Assembly (NCBI GenBank): GCA_052034115.1
Contig: JBPOIZ010000005.1
Location: 1 to 64,000, forward strand
Reading direction: 5' to 3'
Source: Lutibacillus sp052034115
GTDB lineage: Bacteria; Actinomycetota; Actinomycetes; Actinomycetales; Dermatophilaceae
DNA: 64,000 bases
The notes below the pieces were generated by a model. The model searched no databases, was not told the origin of the DNA, and saw only the letters and a list, made by a program, of their open reading frames with translations. The translations under genes and the position numbers were made by a program. This document shows positions 43,554-53,396 of this stretch, in pieces (position 1 is the stretch's first letter; every line of letters begins with the position of its first letter).

Positions 43554-44207
43554 GTGACGGTGCGCGTGCTCCTTGCCGACGCGAACGCCTTGGCGCGCCG
43601 AGGGCTGCGCGTGACCCTGGAAGCCGACGACGACCTCGAGGTGGTCGCGGAGGTCGAGGATGCCCGGACCGCGATCGATCTCAGTGCCCAGCTCCATCCG
43701 GATGTCGCCGTCATCGACGCGCACCTGCCCGGCGGGGGCCTGGCAGCCTGCGGCGCCATCTCGTCGTCTGACTCGGTTCGCGTCGCGGTACTGGCGGCCG
43801 GGATGGATCTGCGTGACCTGACCGCCGCGGCGCGCGCCGGCGCCGCGGGATACCTGCTGAGGGACTCGGCGGTGGACGAGGCTGTCGCGACGGTGCGTGC
43901 GCTGGCCGACGGGACGGGTTTCATCTCCTCAGCCCTGGTCGCCCCGGTGCTTGCCGCGCTGGCCGACCGTGGTGGCGGCGGTCTGACTCCGCCCGGACCT
44001 GGCGCCTCGCGGCTGACCCGGCGGGAGCGCGAGGTGCTCACTTTGGTGGCGGAGGGCCTCGGCAACCGGGACATCGCCAAGCGGTTGTTCATCTCGGAGA
44101 ACACCGTGAAGAACCATCTCCGCGGCATTCTGGAGAAGCTCGGTCTCCGCTCCCGGACCGAGGCGGCCAGCTACGCGCTACGCAACGGTGTGGTCAGCCT
44201 CGGCTAG
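43554..44207 (+). CDS. LuxR/NarL-family response regulator with atypical receiver
   Basis: A 217-residue regulator. The receiver keeps Asp55 (AVIDAHLPG) but the acidic pair reads ADAN, the Thr/Ser position is Ala (VAVLAAGMD) and the conserved Lys is Arg (GYLLRDS), so ordinary phosphorylation is doubtful. The C-terminal LuxR helix-turn-helix is intact: LTRREREVLTLVAEGLGNRD and NTVKNHLRGILEKLGLRSR. No histidine kinase is adjacent. GTG 43554 is chosen; ATG 43527 is possible. Target genes unknown. Confidence 0.85.
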   Translation: MTVRVLLADANALARRGLRVTLEADDDLEVVAEVEDARTAIDLSAQLHPDVAVIDAHLPGGGLAACGAISSSDSVRVAVLAAGMDLRDLTAAARAGAAGYLLRDSAVDEAVATVRALADGTGFISSALVAPVLAALADRGGGGLTPPGPGASRLTRREREVLTLVAEGLGNRDIAKRLFISENTVKNHLRGILEKLGLRSRTEAASYALRNGVVSLG

Positions 44208-44235
44208 TTCCGCGCGCTCGGCCGTCCCCGTCGGT

Positions 44236-44252
44236 GCCGGGCCGCTCCCGGC
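44236..44252 (+). terminator. Possible hairpin after the LuxR-type gene
   Basis: GCCGGG (44236-44241) and CCCGGC (44247-44252) form a 6-bp stem with a 5-base loop in a very GC-rich gap. No T-tract; weak call. Confidence 0.3.
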
Positions 44253-44311
44253 CGCCCGGTCGCTGCCGGCCGCGCCCGACCGCGCCGCGCCGCGCTGTCG
44301 CCCCCGACCGA

Positions 44312-44317
44312 TAGCCT
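44312..44317 (+). promoter_or_regulatory. -10 hexamer of the leaderless YcaQ-type gene
   Basis: TAGCCT, 7 bases before GTG 44325 with no ribosome-binding site. Confidence 0.5.
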
Positions 44318-44324
44318 CCCCACC

Positions 44325-45563
44325 GTGCGCCTTTCCCTCGCCCAGGCCCGCCGGGTGGCGTTGGCCGCCCAGGGCTTGGACCGTCCTCGCCCCAGTGGGC
44401 CGGTGACGGCGCGCCACCTCACCGGTGTCCTCGATCGGCTCGGCGTGGTGCAGATCGACTCGGTCAACGTCCTGTCCCGGAGCCACTACCTGCCGTTCTT
44501 CTCTCGTCTGGGGGGCTACGACCGTGCCGTCCTCGATCGGCTGCGGGACGCCCCGCCATACCGGATGGTCGAGTACTGGGCGCACGAGGCCAGCCTCATC
44601 CCACCGGCCAGCTGGCCGCTGCTGGAAGCGCGGCGGCAACGGGCCTGGGAGGAGGGGTGGGGCGGCATGATCGCCGCGGCCCGCGAGCACCCCCAGCTCA
44701 CCGCGCGGGTTCGCGAGGCGGTGGTCGCCCACGGGCCGTTGACGGCCCGCGAGGTCGAGTCGGTGCTTGAGGTCGAGCGACCCACCGATCGCCTCGAGTG
44801 GGGGTGGAACTGGTCACTCGTGAAGCGCACGCTGGAGTTCCTCTTCTGGGCCGGCGACATCACCTCCGCGGGGCGCACCTCCTCCTTCGAACGCCGGTAT
44901 GCCGGCCTGCGCCACGTCGCACCGCGCACCGAGCCGCTGCGCAGCCAATGGCTCGACCCCGCGCGGCGGCCAGCGCTGGACGACGCGGCGGACGCCCTCG
45001 TGCGGATCGCGGCCCGGGCGCATGGGATCGGCACGGCCCGTTGCCTGGGCGACTACTTCCGGCTTCGGCCGCCGAGTTATCTGCCCGCAGTGGCCCGGCT
45101 CGTCGCGTCAGGAGAGCTCGTCGCGGTCGACGTGCCCGGCTGGAAGGGGCCGACCTACCTGTGGCATGAGGCTCGGGTGCCCCGGCGCGTCGAAGCTCGC
45201 GCCCTGCTCAGCCCCTTCGACTCGCTGGTGTGGGAGCGGCGGCGGCTGCAGGACCTCTTCGGCTTCTTCTACCGGCTGGAGATCTACGTCCCGGCGGCGC
45301 ACCGGGTGGATGGCTACTACGTCCTGCCCTTCCTCCTCGGCGAGCGACTCGTCGGCCGGGTCGACCTGAAGGCGGACCGATCCGCCGGCCGTCTCCTCGT
45401 CCAGTCGACCCGATGGGAGCCGGATGCCCCGGCGGGCGCCCAGCACGAGCTGCGGACCGAGCTCGAGGAGTTGGCCGCGTGGCTCGGGCTCGACGCGGGG
45501 GTGGCCCACTCCCAGGATGGTCAGCCCGGTCCCGCCGCCAGGTCGTCCGCCACCAGGTCGTAG
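44325..45563 (+). CDS. YcaQ/AlkX-type DNA glycosylase (winged-helix, crosslink repair family)
   Basis: A 412-residue protein of the HTH_42 family, which unhooks interstrand crosslinks or removes bulky alkyl lesions. VVQIDSVNVLSRSHYLPFFSR contains a Q-x-D motif, which marks YcaQ-type rather than AlkZ (Q-x-Q) enzymes. LLSPFDSLVWERRRLQDLFGF, with its downstream YxxP-like patches, is the standard C-terminal region. GTG 44325 follows a -10 hexamer. Its 3' end overlaps the convergent GNAT gene by 43 bp. Confidence 0.85.
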   Translation: MRLSLAQARRVALAAQGLDRPRPSGPVTARHLTGVLDRLGVVQIDSVNVLSRSHYLPFFSRLGGYDRAVLDRLRDAPPYRMVEYWAHEASLIPPASWPLLEARRQRAWEEGWGGMIAAAREHPQLTARVREAVVAHGPLTAREVESVLEVERPTDRLEWGWNWSLVKRTLEFLFWAGDITSAGRTSSFERRYAGLRHVAPRTEPLRSQWLDPARRPALDDAADALVRIAARAHGIGTARCLGDYFRLRPPSYLPAVARLVASGELVAVDVPGWKGPTYLWHEARVPRRVEARALLSPFDSLVWERRRLQDLFGFFYRLEIYVPAAHRVDGYYVLPFLLGERLVGRVDLKADRSAGRLLVQSTRWEPDAPAGAQHELRTELEELAAWLGLDAGVAHSQDGQPGPAARSSATRS

Positions 45564-47206
45564 CGGGCCAGGTCGCTGCAGGACCCGTCGCCGAGGCGCG
45601 TGGCGCGCCGTTCCAGCCCGACGAGCCGGAAGCCCACCGACTCGGCCACCCGCCGCGAGGCACGATGGGTCGCCGCGGCCCGAAGCCGGACCACCTCCAG
45701 GCCCAGCCCGCCGACGTCGTGGGGCAGCACCGCGTGCCGGGTGGCACGCCAGGCGGCCTCACGCATCACGCCCAGCCCGCGGCTGGCTGGGTGGACCCAG
45801 TAGCCGACCTCGGCCGAGCGTCCGTCGAGGTCCATGAGCGTGACCGACCCGATCGGCTCATCGGTGACCGGGTCGGCGATGCACCAGTGGACCGAACTGC
45901 CCCGCGCCGTCGAGGCCAACGCGTCCACGATGAACCGTTCGGCGTGTGCGGCCTCGTAGGGCCGGGGGAGCGCCCCCAGCCAGTGCTGGGTGACCGCGTC
46001 GGTGCATGCCTCGACCACGCGGGCGACGTCCTCGCGCCGCCACGGCCGCAGCCGGCACCGCGACCCCTCGATCACCGGAGCCACCGCCGTCGGCCGGTCC
46101 CGGTCGAGTTCCCACACGATCAGGTCGCCAGACGGCTCGCCCGCGTGCGCCACGACCCCCCGCTGTACCCCCACCTCGCGGAACCCGAGGCCGCGGAGCA
46201 CCCGGTTGGACGCCTCGTTGCCGGCCTCGGTGTCCGCGCCGAGGCGGTGCAGGCCCAGGCCGCCGACCTCGACCGGGGCGAACGAGTGCCGCACCACAGC
46301 CAGCAACGCCTCGCTCATCAATCCCTGGCCGCGGGCCGACGGCAACAGCCAGTAGCCCAGGTGGCCGCTGCCGGCGCTGGACGGCTGGTTGAGCCCGAAG
46401 AGCTGGACGTGGCCCAAGGGGTGGTCGTCGGCGCCATCGGCCAGGCACCAGTAGATCCCCTCACCCATCGCCATCCGGAACTCCCGGGTCAGCGCCCAGG
46501 ACGGGTAGTCAGCCACGAAGGGCGCGGCGCCGGACGGCATGAACCGGCGCGACGCCTCGTCCGGGTCGCTGATCCACTCCGCGTCGTCGGATCGCCACGT
46601 GCGCAGTCGGGTCCGGTCGGTGTCGAGCATCGGAGGCGTCAACCAGCGGTTCCGCGGCGTCATGGCCTGCCCTGCCCGCAGCGTCGCGACCCAGCCGTCG
46701 TAGCGCCCGCGCGCATCGCCGAGCAGATCGGGCACCGTCGCGTGGACGGTGAAGCCGCAGGCCCAGGCGACCCGCAGGGATGGCCAGTTCCCGACGCGGG
46801 CGGACCAGAGGACGACCTCGATGCCGTGTTCGACGGCCCAGGAGCACGCCAGCCGCAGCGCCCGCGACATGACCCCCCGACCTCGTGCTGCGGGGTGCAG
46901 GCCGAAGCCGACCTCGGCCCGCCGCCCGGGTGCGGGCCGCAGGTCGATCGTCCCGAGGTACCCGCCCCCGGCGTCGCTGACGGCCCACCAGCGTTGGCCG
47001 CCCGGCTGGGCGTTGTCGGCGCGGACGCGAGCCAGGAAGTCAGCGGCCTCCTGCGGCCCGTACGGGCTGGGAACGGTCGTCCACGCGACCGAGACGGGAT
47101 CGACGGATTGCTCGATGATCCGATCCGCATCCTGGTCGCGGTGCGCGCGCAGCGTCACCACACCGTCGGTCAGAACCGGGACGCCGGCCGGGTATGTCGT
47201 GCCCAT
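45521..47206 (-). CDS. Triple-domain GNAT acetyltransferase
   Basis: A 561-residue protein made of three consecutive RimJ/RimL-like GNAT domains, about residues 5-185, 190-380 and 385-555. Each has the acetyl-CoA region: GFGLHPAARGRGVMSRAL, GYWLLPSARGQGLMSEAL and GYWVHPASRGLGVMREA. The first copy shows low similarity to the others near its acceptor side. ATG 47206 is preferred over 47242, which adds a Cys/Arg-rich tail without support. Possible roles are N-terminal or metabolite acetylation; no substrate can be inferred. Confidence 0.82.
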   Translation of the reverse strand: MGTTYPAGVPVLTDGVVTLRAHRDQDADRIIEQSVDPVSVAWTTVPSPYGPQEAADFLARVRADNAQPGGQRWWAVSDAGGGYLGTIDLRPAPGRRAEVGFGLHPAARGRGVMSRALRLACSWAVEHGIEVVLWSARVGNWPSLRVAWACGFTVHATVPDLLGDARGRYDGWVATLRAGQAMTPRNRWLTPPMLDTDRTRLRTWRSDDAEWISDPDEASRRFMPSGAAPFVADYPSWALTREFRMAMGEGIYWCLADGADDHPLGHVQLFGLNQPSSAGSGHLGYWLLPSARGQGLMSEALLAVVRHSFAPVEVGGLGLHRLGADTEAGNEASNRVLRGLGFREVGVQRGVVAHAGEPSGDLIVWELDRDRPTAVAPVIEGSRCRLRPWRREDVARVVEACTDAVTQHWLGALPRPYEAAHAERFIVDALASTARGSSVHWCIADPVTDEPIGSVTLMDLDGRSAEVGYWVHPASRGLGVMREAAWRATRHAVLPHDVGGLGLEVVRLRAAATHRASRRVAESVGFRLVGLERRATRLGDGSCSDLARYDLVADDLAAGPG

Positions 47207-47291
47207 CCGGGCACCCTCGCAGCGCGGACGGCATACCGGCAACCGGATTGTGGGGAACCGCCGAGGCCCCGCGCTCGTCCTTCCCCTCGAC

Positions 47292-47297
47292 TAGGCT
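47292..47297 (+). promoter_or_regulatory. Candidate -10 for secA
   Basis: TAGGCT, about 52 bases before GTG 47349. No clear -35. Confidence 0.35.
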
Positions 47298-47348
47298 GTG
47301 TCGGGCGGTCCGTGGCGGCCGTCGTCCGTTGTGTGTCAGGAGTCCCGC

Positions 47349-50228
<2,880 letters not shown>

Positions 50229-50248
50229 GTGGTGCCTGCCACGGCGCT

Positions 50249-50289
50249 GCTCGGGGCGAGGTGCCGGCCAGTCGGCCGGGTCCCCGAGC
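50249..50289. terminator. Bidirectional terminator-like hairpin after secA
   Basis: Outer arms GCTCGGGG (50249-50256) and CCCCGAGC (50282-50289) enclose inner arms CCGGCC (50264-50269) and GGCCGG (50274-50279) with an AGTC loop. It separates secA from the convergent DUF6459-like gene. Confidence 0.6.
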
Positions 50290-50308
50290 CGCCCCCTGAG
50301 GTCCCGGT

Positions 50309-50812
50309 CTACCCGCCGCAGAAAGCGGTGATGACCCATCGCCCGTCGACCGCCTCGAGGCGCAGGGCCAGGGCCGTGACCCGCCCGCCCTCGGAGCCGA
50401 GGACGACGGACAGTTCCGCTATCCCGTCGCGCAGCATGCTCACCCGGACCCGGCGTACGACGAACCGTCGGCTGGCCCGCTGTCGTCGGGCGCCGGCGAA
50501 GGTGCGGTGTGCCAGGTCGGAGTAGACCTGCGCGGTGACGAAGCGAATGAGCTGAGGGGCCGGCCGGGTGCCGCTGAGCACTTCTGCCATCGCCCGGGCC
50601 AGCGCTGCCCCGAACTCGGCGACCGGTGGCATCCCGAGGTCGGTGGCCTGCGGTGCCGTGCCCCGCACCGCCACGAAACGCAGCGGGAGAGCCGGTGGCT
50701 CATCGACCGGCGGCGTGCCGCGTCGAACCGTCGGCAGCCGCGAGACCTCCTCTGCACTGATCCGCGCCGGACGCGCCTCGGGGACCCACTCGACCCTCAG
50801 TGCCGAACCCAT
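50309..50812 (-). CDS. Small DUF6459-like protein next to secA
   Basis: A 167-residue protein with an N-terminal tail (about 1-65) and a compact C-terminal half: FVTAQVYSDLAHRTFAGARRQ, then RRVRVSMLRDGIAELSVVLG and a closing DGRWVITAFCGG. This fold recurs next to secA in actinobacteria and I place it tentatively in DUF6459. GAGGGAGG precedes ATG 50812. Function unknown; sits 12 bases from the LysM gene and is probably cotranscribed. Confidence 0.65.
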   Translation of the reverse strand: MGSALRVEWVPEARPARISAEEVSRLPTVRRGTPPVDEPPALPLRFVAVRGTAPQATDLGMPPVAEFGAALARAMAEVLSGTRPAPQLIRFVTAQVYSDLAHRTFAGARRQRASRRFVVRRVRVSMLRDGIAELSVVLGSEGGRVTALALRLEAVDGRWVITAFCGG

Positions 50813-50824
50813 GCCGCCCCTCCC

Positions 50825-51628
50825 TCACCGGGCGCCGGGGATCCGCAGCCGCAGACCTGGCACGAGCAGGTCGGGGTTGTCGCCGATGACGTCGGCGTTG
50901 GCGGCATACCACCGGGGCCACTCCGCTGCGATGGCGACCTCGGTCGCCTCGGGACCAAGGTGCTGCGCCGCCAGGCTCCAGAGGCAGTCCCCAGGACGCA
51001 CGACGACGGTGTCGGAGGAGGAGATGCGCACCGGCGGCCGCAGCGGCCCGAGCCCGATCGGTGTGCCTTCGTGGCCGGGTCGCGGGGGGGCCGGCGCCGA
51101 GTCCGGGCCACCGTCCACGGGGACGGGGACGGGGGCGGTCGGCGCGGTGGTCGGCCCCGGAGCCGGCATGGGAGCGGGGTCAGGGGCCGCGAAGACGTCC
51201 TGGGGACCGGTGCCCGTGCCGGTCGGGCTGAGCGCCACCGACGTCGTCGCGCTCCCGTGCGGCACGCCGTCCTCGGCCAGCGCGGCGCCCGGGGCTGCGC
51301 TGGCCACCGCTCCGGACAGCACCACGGCTGCCACACCCCTGCGCAGGGTGCCGGGGGCGATCCGGGCGGCGACCCACCGCGCCGCAACGCTGGCCCGGCC
51401 TGGCAGGGCAGCCAGCGCCGAGGCGACCACGGCCAGCAGCAGCCACGCCAGGACGGCCAGGGCGGCCAGCGCCACGACGAGCTCGACCAGTTCGGCGGTC
51501 TGCGGCGGCACCGGGCGGCGCACGTGCTGCAGGTCGACCCAGGCGAGGTGGCCCACCGTGACCAGCAGGCCGATGCACGCCGCGCTGGCCACCCCGATGA
51601 GGACGCGGACCCGATGCACTGATGGCAT
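50825..51628 (-). CDS. Membrane protein with C-terminal LysM domain
   Basis: A 267-residue protein. Two membrane segments (about 7-30 and 45-72) and a third hydrophobic stretch (about 95-117) are followed by a Pro-rich linker and a LysM domain at about 215-265 (VVVRPGDCLWSLAAQHL, LLVPGLRLRIP). LysM binds peptidoglycan GlcNAc residues, so the domain should be outside. Its promoter has a perfect TTGACA -35 and a repeat array. Function unknown, likely a wall-linked anchor. Confidence 0.82.
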   Translation of the reverse strand: MPSVHRVRVLIGVASAACIGLLVTVGHLAWVDLQHVRRPVPPQTAELVELVVALAALAVLAWLLLAVVASALAALPGRASVAARWVAARIAPGTLRRGVAAVVLSGAVASAAPGAALAEDGVPHGSATTSVALSPTGTGTGPQDVFAAPDPAPMPAPGPTTAPTAPVPVPVDGGPDSAPAPPRPGHEGTPIGLGPLRPPVRISSSDTVVVRPGDCLWSLAAQHLGPEATEVAIAAEWPRWYAANADVIGDNPDLLVPGLRLRIPGAR

Positions 51629-51647
51629 CGCTACCCCCTAAGCCATC

Positions 51648-51673
51648 GTTTGCTGTTGTTTGCTTATGTTTAC
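51648..51673. repeat. Three GTTTRC hexamers in exact 10-bp phase
   Basis: GTTTGC at 51648, GTTTGC at 51658 and GTTTAC at 51668 repeat every 10 bases, one helical turn. The third overlaps the presumed -10 of the LysM gene and the other two lie just downstream of it, a layout suited to a cooperative repressor on one DNA face. Confidence 0.6.
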
Positions 51674-51696
51674 GCGTGCTTGTTGGGCAGTGTCAA
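51667..51696 (-). promoter_or_regulatory. Promoter of the LysM/DUF6459-like operon
   Basis: On the minus strand a perfect TTGACA (51691-51696) is followed 18 bases later by TAAACA (51667-51672), about 40 bases before ATG 51628. The -10 is imperfect. Confidence 0.5.
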
Positions 51697-51725
51697 GCGG
51701 TAGGGTGAGGGCGCAGGGGGTGAGC

Positions 51726-52268
51726 ATGCGCTGGGACCGGCTGTTCGATGATCTGGAGGGCCAGCTCGAGGCCGCCGCACGCCTCGAGCGGCAGGGCGAA
51801 GTCGCCGACCGCACCCGCAGGGAACGCGCGGCCATCGGTCTGCACGAGAGGTTCCTTGCCCACCGTGGCGGCCACGTGACCGTGCGGTGCGGGGCGGGTG
51901 ATCGGGTCGCCGGGAGGATCGAGGACGTCGGCGTCGACTGGCTGATGCTGGACTCGGCCCCGGGCGCGGTGCTCGTCCACCTGCCCGCCATACGGTCGGT
52001 GTCCGGTCTGCCGGGGCGCGCCGAGGCGCCGTCAGCGGTCGCCCGCCGGTTCTCCATCGGTATGGCGGTGCGGGTGATGAGTCGCGACCGGGTCGGTGTC
52101 ACCGTGGTCGATGTCACCGGGACGGTGCTCACGGGGACCGTCGATGCCGTCGGCGCCGATTACCTCGAACTCGCCGAGCATCCCTTGGATGTGCCGCGTC
52201 GCGGCGAGAACGTCCGAGGTCTGCGGGTGGTCCCGTGGGCCGCGCTGAGCTGGATCAGGCGGGATTGA
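51726..52268 (+). CDS. Hypothetical protein with two small beta-barrel-like repeats
   Basis: A 180-residue protein, unrecognised. After a helical N-terminus (WDRLFDDLEGQLEAAARLER) it has two similar blocks, GDRVAGRIEDVGVDWLMLDS ending in HLPAIRSVSG, and GTVLTGTVDAVGADYLELAE ending in VPWAALSWIR. The pattern G-x-V-x-G-x-V-x-x-V-G-x-D-x-L resembles Sm/LSm or Tudor-like barrels, which bind RNA or proteins. GTG 51720 is an alternative start. TAGGGT at 51701-51706 may be its -10. Divergent from the LysM gene. Confidence 0.65.
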   Translation: MRWDRLFDDLEGQLEAAARLERQGEVADRTRRERAAIGLHERFLAHRGGHVTVRCGAGDRVAGRIEDVGVDWLMLDSAPGAVLVHLPAIRSVSGLPGRAEAPSAVARRFSIGMAVRVMSRDRVGVTVVDVTGTVLTGTVDAVGADYLELAEHPLDVPRRGENVRGLRVVPWAALSWIRRD

Positions 52269-52318
52269 CCGAGGAGAACAGGATCAACCGGGCCACGCAG
52301 CGCGCGGACGCGGGGGCG

Positions 52319-52552
52319 TCACTCTGCGTCGTCGGGGCTGCTGCCGAGCGGGTGGGTAGCGACGAACTCGCGAGTCTGCGCGTACATCCGCTGGATGTAC
52401 CCCTCCAGCTCGCTCGCCTCCACCCGCCACTGGCCGCGGCCGCCCACCTTGATGGCCGGCAGGTCGCCCGTGCGCACCAAGGCGTAGGCCTGCGCGGAGG
52501 AGATGTTGAGAATCTCGCAGACCTCGGTGAGCTGCAGGAAGCGCGGCGCCAT
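52319..52552 (-). CDS. Small helix-turn-helix (excisionase/MerR-type) DNA-binding protein
   Basis: A 77-residue protein. FLQLTEVCEILNISSAQAYA and LVRTGDLPAIKVGGRGQWRV form the winged helix-turn-helix of the excisionase/BldC group, followed by ELEGYIQRMYAQ. A purine-rich GGGGG lies upstream of ATG 52552, and frames extending further are noncoding-like. Likely a transcription factor; BldC-type proteins bind phased direct repeats cooperatively. Confidence 0.85.
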   Translation of the reverse strand: MAPRFLQLTEVCEILNISSAQAYALVRTGDLPAIKVGGRGQWRVEASELEGYIQRMYAQTREFVATHPLGSSPDDAE

Positions 52553-52570
52553 GAGAAACCCCCAGTGAGG

Positions 52571-52662
52571 CGTGGATAGCCAGGACAGTATCGCAGGGGA
52601 AGGTGTATTTGACGCGATTCGGTCGTCTTTGCCTGTGGATAGCGCCAGGAATCTGTGGATGA
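52571..52662. repeat. Three TGTGGATA-like boxes
   Basis: CGTGGATAG at 52571, TGTGGATAG at 52634 and TGTGGATGA at 52654 resemble reverse DnaA boxes (TGTGGATAA), with one or two mismatches each, in the gap between the HTH gene and the CpaB-like gene. Confidence 0.35.
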
Positions 52663-52681
52663 GGGGGTGCTCCGCACCCCC
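52663..52681 (+). other. Perfect 8-bp hairpin in the CpaB-like gene leader
   Basis: GGGGGTGC (52663-52670), loop TCC, GCACCCCC (52674-52681), 50 bases before ATG 52731. Without T-tract, so either a leader structure or a protein-bound palindrome. Confidence 0.45.
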
Positions 52682-52730
52682 ATGGACCATGATGAGTGCG
52701 CACCGTCGATCGCATCCAGGGGAGATCGTC

Positions 52731-53396
52731 ATGCCTGACCTTCCGGCGCCGCCGGCCAAACGGCTGCACCGTCCGTCGTGGCGCGATCCGCGCCTGGCCG
52801 TCGGCGTCCTGATCGTCCTGGCCTCCACCCTGCTGGGGGCGCGCATCGTGGCGGCCGCCGACGACACCGTGCCGACCTTCGCTGCCCGCGTCGACCTCAA
52901 ACCGGGGGACCGGATCGAGGCTGGTTCGCTGCTTCGTGTCGACGTCCAGCTGGGTGACGGAGCGGGGGCCTACCTCGATGGGGCGGCCGGTGCGCCGGCG
53001 GACGGCTTTGCGCTGCGGGAGATCCGTGCCGGGGAGCTGGTGCCCCGCTCGGCCATCGGCGGAGCGGAGCAGATCGACGTCCAGCCGGTGACGGTGGAGG
53101 CCGACGCTCTGTCCGCCTCGGCCCTGGTCGTCGGCTCGGTCGTCGATGTCTACGTCAGCCGGCGTGACGTCTCGGCGACCCAGGACCGCTACGCGGACCC
53201 CGTCCTGATGCTGGGGCGGGTCTCGGTGTCGTGGCTCCCGGCGACGCCGGATCGGTTCGGGGGTGCGGGCTCGACGTCCGCGGTCCAGGTGCTCGTGCCG
53301 ACCGACGCGGTGCCCGAGCTGCTCGCAGCGATCGACAGCGAGTCCAGGGTGGCCCTGGTGCCCGTGCCGGGGTCGGCCCGCAAGGGCGGCTCATGA
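52731..53396 (+). CDS. CpaB-like SAF-domain membrane protein
   Basis: A 221-residue protein with one N-terminal membrane segment (LAVGVLIVLASTLLGARIVAA) and an extracytoplasmic SAF domain (PTFAARVDLKPGDRIEAGSL, LREIRAGELVPRSAI). CpaB proteins line Flp/Tad pilus channels, but no CpaC, CpaF or TadBC gene is nearby. GGGGAG precedes ATG 52731. Coupled by ATGA to the MinD-like gene. Family membership clear, role uncertain. Confidence 0.8.
   Translation: MPDLPAPPAKRLHRPSWRDPRLAVGVLIVLASTLLGARIVAAADDTVPTFAARVDLKPGDRIEAGSLLRVDVQLGDGAGAYLDGAAGAPADGFALREIRAGELVPRSAIGGAEQIDVQPVTVEADALSASALVVGSVVDVYVSRRDVSATQDRYADPVLMLGRVSVSWLPATPDRFGGAGSTSAVQVLVPTDAVPELLAAIDSESRVALVPVPGSARKGGS

Noticed and set aside
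44208..44324. GC-rich gap read as a small gene
   Set aside because: Alternating Ala/Arg/Pro-rich frames without start signals; better explained as a terminator and promoter region.
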